DNA of 64,000 nt, from the NCBI GenBank assembly GCA_024803745.1, contig JANJXV010000016.1:45713763-45777762 (forward strand), in the 5' to 3' direction. Source of the DNA: Megascapheus bottae. Its lineage: Eukaryota; Chordata; Mammalia; Rodentia; Geomyidae. The number at the start of each line of letters is the position of its first letter. Within the stretch, counting starts at the first letter, position 1. Position numbers and translations under genes: made by a program. The notes below the pieces were generated by a model. The model searched no databases and was not told where the DNA came from. It was given only the letters and a program-made list of their open reading frames with translations. Positions 56,720 through 64,000 of the stretch are shown piece by piece.

Positions 56720-57880
56720 AAGTCTGCTACCCATGTCAGCTAATTTTCGTATCACTGTGACAAATGTCTGACATAAATAATGCAAAGAGAGAAAGCCCCT
56801 CTGTCTCATCGTTTCAGTCCAGGGTTCGCTAGTGGGGGGTTTCTTGGCCCCATGCACTGGCAGAACATCATGGAGCTCCAGGAACCTGTGGGGGAAGAGG
56901 CTCTCACCTCTTGGCCCAGGAGAAAGACATGAACTTAAGCTAGGGAGACCCAATGTCCCCAGCAAGGCCCCACTGCCCCAGCTTTCCACCACTTCCCAGA
57001 GCAGCACATGCTGAGAGCCAAGCACTGCACACAGGAGTCACCAGCACACCTGACCTGTCCTGGCCCCCAAACACATCTGGAGATCTCACAGTACAGAAGG
57101 CATTCACCCCTGCAAGTCTCAACAATTGTGACATCGTTCAAAAGTCTAAGTCTAGAGTTTCTACTGAAACTCAAGAAATCTCTCAGCTGTGAGTCAACCA
57201 AAGCTACACACCTCCACACGCCATATTAGATTCTCCCCATCCCATAGGGAGGAAGGGGGCTTGGAAACAGACCCAACAAGGCAGGACAAACCCTGGGCTC
57301 TTTGCCCAGCCTCTGCACACTGGTGCCTGTGGGCTCTAGCCGCCTTCGGCAGCCCTGCCTCTGTGGACTTGCCAGGGACAGCCCATGTGGCCTTACTCTT
57401 GGCCAGCACCACTCATCCACCACCTCACCAAACATCATCCATTCACCTCTGTCGCTCATTGCTTGTGGCTCTCCTCACCAAATGTTCTAGGTTCCTGGCA
57501 CCAATCTCCAGTATCTCCAATGTAGCCAAGACTTCACTCTTAGTTTCATGCATCATCTCTGGGGACACCAACTCTGTCACCATCTGCCTAACCATTCAGG
57601 GCTTTCCCTGAAACCTTATTGCAGCCTCCATGACCCTACAAATCTTGCATACTTCATGCTAGCAAAGAATGCCATCATGTGCACACTGCAAAGATCTTCT
57701 ACCAGCCCAAGAGTAACTGGACCCAGTAAGACATGGCTGCCACAGCCTCCAGTGCCTGCTCTGCTGCTGAATGAGGGGAAGGGGTCTCAAATTCAGCTCT
57801 CTGTGCACTGCCTTCTGAAATCGTTCAAAATAGTTTGCCTTATCATACCCTTGGGCTTGCAATAAGCAAGGGCTGGCCAG
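56720..57880. mobile_element. Possible old LTR-retroelement-related repeat (uncertain)
   Basis: Words such as TTTTCGTATCACTGTGACAA, then GTTTCAGTCCAGGGTTCGC and GGCAGAACATCATGGAGCTC, come in the order of an interspersed repeat I recall from several mammalian genomes. The later stretch (TTCTCCCCATCCCATAGGG, CTTATTGCAGCCTCCATGAC, TCTTCTACCAGCCCAAGAG) continues it. It may be a MaLR/ERVL-type element with internal sequence. No intact frame is present and the family name is uncertain. Confidence 0.35.
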
Positions 57881-58154
57881 AGATGCCTCAACACATCTTA
57901 CCCATGATGCAAAGTAACTGGTACATTTTTAATGGCACAAATGGCTTTTTATCAAACATACCCTCAATGCTTAAAGTGCAGCTTTAAAATCCTTATGCTC
58001 TATTTTTGTTTCCAGTCCTAATTATAAGATTGACTACAACCAGCCAGCAATAACCACATCACAGCCTGATGCTCTGCTGTCTTTAAATGTTCTCTGCCAA
58101 GTTAATTAGCCCATTACTCTGTATGTGTGTATGTAAGTGTGTATGTGTATGTGT
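57881..58154. other. AT-rich island and short TG repeat
   Basis: At 57910-58110 the sequence is AT-rich and complex (TTTTTAATGGCACAAATGGC, CCTAATTATAAGATTG, AAGTTAATTAGCCC), another candidate conserved non-coding element. A TGTGTGTATG-type repeat at about 58120-58154 abuts the following SINE. Confidence 0.4.
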
Positions 58155-58372
58155 TGGTCCTGAGGCTTAACTTAGGGCCTGGGCACTATCCCTGAACTTT
58201 CATGCTCAAGTCTAGTACTCCATTACTTGAGCCACAGCTCCACTTCTGGATTTCTGGTAGTTAGAGATAAGAGTCCCACAGGCTTTCCTCCTAGACTGAC
58301 TTCAAACTAATTCTCACATTTCAGCCCCTGAATAGGGAGAATTCAAGTCATGAGCTACCAGTGCCCTGCTGG
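58155..58372 (-). mobile_element. Diverged composite SINE, minus strand
   Basis: CTTAGGGCCTGGGCACTATC, TGCTCAAGTCTAGTACTCC and CTTGAGCCACAGCTCCAC match the reverse complement of the second half of the window's SINE family. A further about 110 bp (TAGACTGACTTCAAACTAAT and GAGCTACCAGTGCCC) resembles a B1-like part in reverse. It is older than the elements at 31.4, 48.9 and 50.6 kb. Confidence 0.75.
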
Positions 58373-61300
58373 TCCATAGCTTTTGAATGCAGCCACATTC
58401 AAAGTCTCAAGACATGGACAAAATGTAAGTAAATCATTTCAAATTGTTTGCCAGAATGTAATGTGAATGGCATCTAGTCCAACTCACAGCTCTCATTTCC
58501 ACTGGCAACTTCATTAGCACAGACTTTATTGTCTGAAATTCTATCACTGTTCTCATCCTCTGAGCACCCTCCAGGATTGACTGTTAATCTCTGCCTACGG
58601 CATGGTTGGCTGCCTCTGGCCTGCTCCTCCAAGCTCTCCTAGATTCTGCCTAAGTGTATATTACCATGGTGGCAGAAGCACACCAAGGGTCTGCATCGTG
58701 GCCCCTGAAGCAGATAGGGTTGAAGGGCTCGGGACCAGATGTGTACTTCTAGGCACAGCCCAGAGGCCCACTTCCTCCGAGGGCCCCACTTCCCACAGCT
58801 CCCAAACAGTGCCCCCAGCCTGCGCCAGGCCAACACACCCACCTGTAGACCCTTGTACTCCAGCGGTGACAATACCAAAGACGCTATCCACGGTGACATT
58901 TAATGGGCTCACATGGTTTTTGTATTTCAAATAAATCAAGCCATGAACACTCTGCATGTCTTGGTTTTAGCCCTAGAACAGAACACTTGAGTAGATACAG
59001 GGTAGTTCTCCAGAGCTTCATAACTTCATGAAACAGATCAAGACCTGTTCATCAAAGCAGTTTGGATTTAACCAAGTTGTGTTCAGCGCCTGCCCCTCAT
59101 GCAACCCAGAGCTGAAGGGAGGCCTGGAGGCCCCAGCCTCGAGGGTCTGTGACCTGTGGGGTGACCATCCTGCCCTCCGTCAAGCCTCACCGGTGCCCCT
59201 CTTCCACACAGTAGGATGGAAGTCCTTGTTGCCTCTCACCCTGTCTCCCCCAAGCCCTGAATCTGACTGAGCAGGACTCAGCAGGATCTGCTGTGGAGTC
59301 ATATCTAGGAGAGGCCAATAGAGGACACTGAGGAAACCCCCTGGACCAGAATGGCATCCAGGGTCTGAACTGTCATGGAAAGGCACAAGGACCCCTAGGG
59401 GCTCCTAACATCACTAAGCCAAGCACAGTCTCAGGGTGACACCGAACCAAAAGATGAAAAGCAAGATCAAGTGATTGCTGCTAAATGAAACCCTCTCTGA
59501 AGCCCACATGCTCTGGACTGTCAACGTGGGAGCGACATACACTCTTTGTTCTGTGACTACATGTGTAACTGTACTAGTTGTACAGCCGGGAATGCAGTGG
59601 GAATCATAGCCTTGAAAGTCCTAACCAGGCCCAGTAAATTGGCATTTGGAGGGGGGTGGATTTTCTTTGATAAATCTAGTCAAAATTCACTAGTTTATAG
59701 GATTTGCAGCTAAGTGACAGCTCTTGAGTGCTGCCATTGTCTTCCTGTGGGTGGAGATGACTGATTTCAGCTTATAGAGCCTGCACAGAAACGTAGTCTG
59801 ACACTAAAGCTCCTCATTCTCATTAAAGAATATTCCAGTAATAACAACTACATCATGCTTCAGAGAGCAAACATTTGTTGTAGTTCTAACTCAAGAGGCC
59901 AGCAACAAGTTACCTTATACACTTTTAATCTATTTCCTGGTTAGGGAGCTTTAAACTAAAAATATGGAACTCACAGAGGGCTCAGAAGCGGGACTTTCCT
60001 CATGTGAGTATCCAATGTCTCACCCGCCAAGAGCTATTTCTGGGAAAGGAGAAACAATCAACTCATCGAAAATACCCATGATTGATCCATGCTTCCCCTT
60101 TCAAAGAAAACCGGAAGTCCCCCTTCCCCATTCTTGCAGGTGCCAGGACACAAGGCTGGGTATCTGCTGAGCGACCCCTCCCTGCCTGTGACAGGCCAGG
60201 CCAGGTGCTGGCGAGTCATTCCAGTCTCATTTCTGGCAGCACAAGGCCCTGGTGGTCCAGGGTGGGAGATGTGAATTGGCACTCGAGTGGACTCTCCCTT
60301 CGCTCCAGGATTTGGTCAGCAAGGCCCAGTGAACCATAGGAGGGCTCCTGCAGGAAGGGAGGCCGCCCGCTCCCACACGGGCCCGCGTGCCACTCACCTC
60401 TCTCAGCCACACTGCCCTCGCCCACGTGCTGCGTCTGCTCTTTCACTTGTCTTTCACTTATCTGATAGGTTTCAGTTCATGTGATCTCTCTCATCTATTC
60501 TGGTTTGCTGGGGTTGACTCTGTTCAGCAAATGGACAGCCACCCCATGGCATCTGGTGAGTGGGATTCAGTGTGTTGCTCCTGGCTGACCCAGTCCTGGG
60601 GGCAGAGGCTGGGAGTGACACTGTGGCTCCTGTTTCTGGGTCTGTCGCTCACAGGAGGTCATACAGACACAGTGGGACCCACTGAGGCTGAGTAAGGTAG
60701 CTGTGCAGCTGTCCATCAGCGCCACGCCTCATCCTTGAGGGGATGCGGCCTGAGAGCTAAGTATAACCATCTCGTCCGGTCACAACCATCAGGAGCCAGG
60801 CTTTTCCCACCCACTTCCAGTCTACCCTCAGGAGAAGCCCTGTGTTTAGGGCTCTAACAGGCAGGTGGCAGCTGGGTGTCCCCCGGAGCCCAGCCTGCCC
60901 AGGGGAAGCTGTGTGACAGCCGCCGGCCCATGTGCCCAGCTGGCTGGGGAGGCAGTGGCAGGGCTCTGCCACGCTCGATTTGCCCTGCAGTGAGTGCCCA
61001 GCCCAGGCTCTCATTTGTCACTTCCAAATAAGCAGGTGTCAGTCTTCCTGCTAGAATCGGGGCTTCTGCATCTCAGCCGTCACCTCTTTCTTCTGCCTGA
61101 AACACATCAGCCAAGAGATGGGGGGGGGTCCCTGAGGTTGCACTGGGTCAAGCTCACCAAAGGCCACAGCTTCCAAGCATCCAGGAGATAGGGGCACAGG
61201 GAAAACACTGGCAGGGCAGGGGTGACCACACCGGTACATCCAGGGCAGCCAGGGCAGCGGTGGGATCAGGCTCTGGCAAGCTAGGCAGCACAGCTTGTTA

Positions 61301-62689
61301 GCCTGCCACAGGTGTCCTTGTGGCACCGATATTAAAGCAGAGGCCAGAGGCCTGGCCCAGGAGCAAGTGTCACAGAGGCAATTCCCATGAGAGACACCCT
61401 TGAAACCAGCAGCAATGAACATGAGAAAGGGCCCAACAGGGGTCAGCCTTTACCATGCTGGCCTGGACGAGGACCCTTTGCCCTCCATCAGTGAAAGCGC
61501 AGATGGAGGGCAGCTGACCATTCCACTCCCCGTGGATGGCAGGCGGTCACAGTGCAGAAAGTCCCCTCCCAGCCACTTTCCCTGCCACACTTTCATGATG
61601 CCAAACCAGAGTATCCCCTTCAGAGTACTCAGGGCCACCTACAGCTCCCAGCACAGACTCCACCCCTACCAACACCCCCAGGGCTTCTGGGGGAAGATCC
61701 TCCACAGATATCTTTTCCAAAATAATGGATAATGGCTGGGCTGAACTAGGCTTAATGTCCCCAGAGGCCTGCAGAGCTGTTCCCTTCACAGCTTCTTGTC
61801 TGCCTCCGGCCCTGACCCACGCTGCACTTAGCCAGCCAAGTCCTGTGTAGCCTCACCCGGTGACTAACCCCGTGTCACTGGAGGGGAAGTGACCCTGCCT
61901 GGAAGTAGAGAGAAGGCTTCCCAGACAGGTGTCTTCCGGGTGGCTCCTCATGCCAGGCACCCAAGGGAGCTTGAGAAAGTCTGGGCAGAATGAAAGTCCT
62001 AGAACCTTCTGGAACATAGCATAGTGCTCTGCAAAATATCTGGTACTGGGTTTGCTAAGCTGGGTAAAGATTGAGAAAAATACATTGACTTCAGATCTCT
62101 TCTAAAACCTAATCACAGGGTTTTACAAAAGAGAACAGTACAAGTAGTTATCAGAGAGCCAAGACAGCCAGGAAAGACAAGTGGGGCTGGCAGTGAGGAG
62201 TTGAGAGGGGCCTCTCAGTGCAGGAAGCCAGAGCAGGAGTGGCAGGCACAGGGAGGCTGGGCAGGGCCGAGGGACATGCTGGCCCGGGGGACGCACACCA
62301 GGCTCTGTCAGAAGATCCCTCCCAGGCTTCTCTCACCACAGTTCATGCGCTTCACGGAACCCCATTGTCCCTGTTACTCATGTTGTTGGGGACTGGGGGC
62401 AGGAAAATTAACCTGCTGTCTTCAGACCTTGTTCAGCCATGGACCTGGCTTAGGAAGAGCACCACGTAGACTTGGCAGGACTGCATGTCCTCCCTGAGCC
62501 ACCCGGGCCACTGTTGAGGGCTGTGAGGAAGGGAGTCCACACAGAACACAAAGGCACAGTGCCCTCAGCCCCGGGCAGCCTCTCAGGGCCAGACCCTTTC
62601 CCAGATCCTGCCTCACGCACATGGCATGCACACAAAACGGTGCTGTCCTCTCAGCTGTGCGAAGGCCTCACCATCGAGGGCATCCCAGG
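58373..62689. other. Single-copy DNA, no gene recognised
   Basis: About 4.3 kb with many overlapping frames of 60-125 codons on both strands and no recognisable domain. An AT-richer patch lies at 59660-59950. I see no exon, island or repeat that I can support. Confidence 0.5.
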
Positions 62690-62985
62690 CCAGCCACACT
62701 GAGCCCAAGGCAGGGAGGCAGCCATGCACGCCAAGCCCGCCAAGCCCGCCATGGTGGGGCCAGAACACACACCGAGCCTGCCGCAGTGAGGCCACCACAC
62801 ACGCCGAGCCCACCATGCTGATCCCACCACAGCGAGACCACCACGCACAGCAAGCCACACTGAACCCCCCAACAGGGAGGCCACCACACAGGCCAAGCCT
62901 GCCACAGTGAGGTCTCCACAGACGCCGAACCGCCACGCTGAGCCCCACAACAGGGAGGCTGGCACACATGCCAAGCACTTCAGTA
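62690..62985 (+). repeat. Degenerate minisatellite, about 31-32-bp base unit
   Basis: About eight imperfect units of the form GAGGCCACCACACACGCC then GAGCCTGCCACAGT recur. Some carry an extra CTGAACCCCCCAACAGG or CTGAGCCCCACAACAGG insertion, giving a longer variant. Units differ by many substitutions and deletions, so the array is old. Overlapping frames of up to 172 codons across it are products of repetition. Confidence 0.8.
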
Positions 62986-63863
62986 AAGCCCAGCACATGC
63001 ACTGATCCATGCCTCAGTTTCCCATTGGTAAGATGCAGGAAACCGGACAGGCTTTCATCCCAGGGGCACTGCCACCTGACTCTGACTGCCCCAGCTGTGA
63101 CTCCCTCAGAGCCCCAGCCAGTCCCAGCCAATATTTGCTGGCTGCTTCTGAATCTTTGGAGAGATTTTCACCACTGAACTCAGCAGGACTGCGCGTGGCT
63201 GGTCAAAGGTGAGTAGAGATGTGCGGGGTGAAGGAGAGCTGCATGAGAAATGCCTGCATGAGAGGAAACTGCCCAAGCTGTTTCAGAAGTAAGTCTAGAA
63301 CCCCAGGTGAAGTCTCTGCTTATGACTTTTCATAAAGGGAATGTTGTTGGATTCAGTTAATAAGTTTTAATAAAGCTTTTCCTTAGTATTTGTGACCTTT
63401 AAACAACACAGAATTGAGAAGTCTTTTTAACAGCATGACACTCCTGCAGGCTTGGGAATGAGGTCACCACAAACCACAGGCCTGACCATGCTCTAGATGC
63501 ACCTGGCCTCGAGGGTCAGGCTCCTGCAGGGCCCAGGGGCTGTCGGATGTGGCTTGCTGACCACTTGGCTGGTCTGCTGGCCAAGGGCCATGGAGACACT
63601 CCTCATCTACTACCAAGCTTCAGCATTTCTCTCAGAAACCCTGAACAGGATGGTTGAATATCTTCACTCAACAGCTGACCCACAAAGAGTCCAGAGCCAA
63701 GGCCAGCTGGAGGTGCTCATCAGAGGGTGGGGGTGGGTGCCAAGAAGTCAGCCTGAAGACTAGGCCAAAGGCTACTCACACAAAGCTCTGCTAAAACACC
63801 GTTTAACATCCTCAGATAAATAAGGAATGTGCATATATAAAGTCCACAGTAATAACCAAAATG
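62986..63863. other. Single-copy DNA with MIR remnant and AT-rich island
   Basis: GCCTCAGTTTCCCATTGGTA at 63011-63030 is a typical MIR-core remnant in reverse orientation. An AT-rich complex island at about 63300-63430 (AGTTAATAAGTTTTAATAAA, CCTTTAAACAACAC) is a further candidate conserved non-coding element. An 88-codon plus-strand frame at 63497-63763 has no recognisable domain. Confidence 0.45.
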
Positions 63864-63975
63864 TCAGGGTGGAGGCATGGCTCAAGTGTCAGAGTGCCAG
63901 CCAAGCAAGTCATCTGAGTGTGCAAAGAACCCTGAATTTAAACCCCTGGCAATAATAATAATAATAATAATAAAT
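63864..63975 (+). mobile_element. ID-like SINE with (AAT)n tail
   Basis: GAGGCATGGCTCAAGTGTCA, AGAGTGCCAGCCAAGCAAG and CCTGAATTTAAACCCCTGGC match a tRNA-like ID-type core. The tail has become a pure (AAT)n microsatellite at 63951-63975. It lacks the second half seen in the two-part SINEs, so it belongs to a different subfamily. Confidence 0.78.
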
Positions 63976-64000
63976 AATGAACTAGAATATATCTACAATG

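Larger units (their letters stand above)
52509..56720. other. Single-copy DNA with AT-rich islands, no gene recognised
   Basis: Frames are short (up to 165 codons on the minus strand at 56528-57025) and unrecognised. Two AT-rich complex islands, at 52620-52860 and 53900-54100, stand out and are listed separately. The remaining 54.1-56.7 kb is ordinary mixed DNA in which I see nothing specific. Confidence 0.5.

Noticed and set aside
62613..63131. 172-codon minus-strand frame across a tandem repeat
   Set aside because: It follows the degenerate 31-32-bp minisatellite, and equally long frames exist on the opposite strand.

Overview
The window looks like nuclear DNA from a mammal, most likely a rodent. 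It carries several full-length SINEs of about 190-200 bp with an ID-like, tRNA-derived left half, internal promoter boxes, A-tails and target-site duplications. It also has a sense-strand LINE-1 ORF2 remnant, an old MIR fragment, long (CA)n and GT tracts, and no bacterial-style gene packing. The two-part SINE, with an ID-like half followed by a second unrelated half, recalls the IDL-Geo type known from geomyoid rodents (kangaroo rats, pocket mice, gophers). That assignment rests on memory of the family and is an inference.

Layout. Positions 1-461 are a short unique flank passing into decayed ATCC/ACC-rich and ACAT simple sequence. Positions 462-23305 are a single giant minisatellite with a 31/32-bp unit, roughly 700 copies, showing multi-kilobase internal duplications and a degenerating right edge. 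Positions 23306-23520 are decayed tetranucleotide sequence that looks like the ancestral material of the unit. From 23.5 kb to the end the sequence is mostly GC-rich single-copy DNA. It is studded with small tandem repeats: 37 bp x4 at 27.0 kb, 40 bp x2.6 at 32.1 kb, a GA tract at 34.8 kb, a 1.65-kb GGT/GAT tract at 36.3-38.0 kb, opposed GT and CA tracts at 43.1-44.7 kb, a 12-bp minisatellite and polypurine tract at 50.9-51.4 kb, and a degenerate 31-32-bp array at 62.7 kb. A LINE-1 ORF2 remnant occupies about 47.9-50.9 kb and is broken by five SINE insertions.

Genes. I find no protein-coding gene, tRNA, rRNA or other functional RNA gene that I can support. The very long open frames (up to 2949 codons) all lie in the minisatellite, whose unit happens to lack stop codons in all three forward frames. 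They are best read as an artefact of composition. A 346-codon open frame on the minus strand at 35.1-36.1 kb lies in non-repetitive DNA and is unrecognised. Several AT-rich islands (about 38.25-38.6, 52.6-52.86, 53.9-54.1, 57.9-58.1, 63.3-63.4 kb) look like candidate conserved non-coding elements, but this needs alignment.

The density of minisatellites, the GC richness and the lack of genes would fit a subtelomeric region or a gene-poor intron/intergenic interval. No telomeric TTAGGG repeats are present to decide it.
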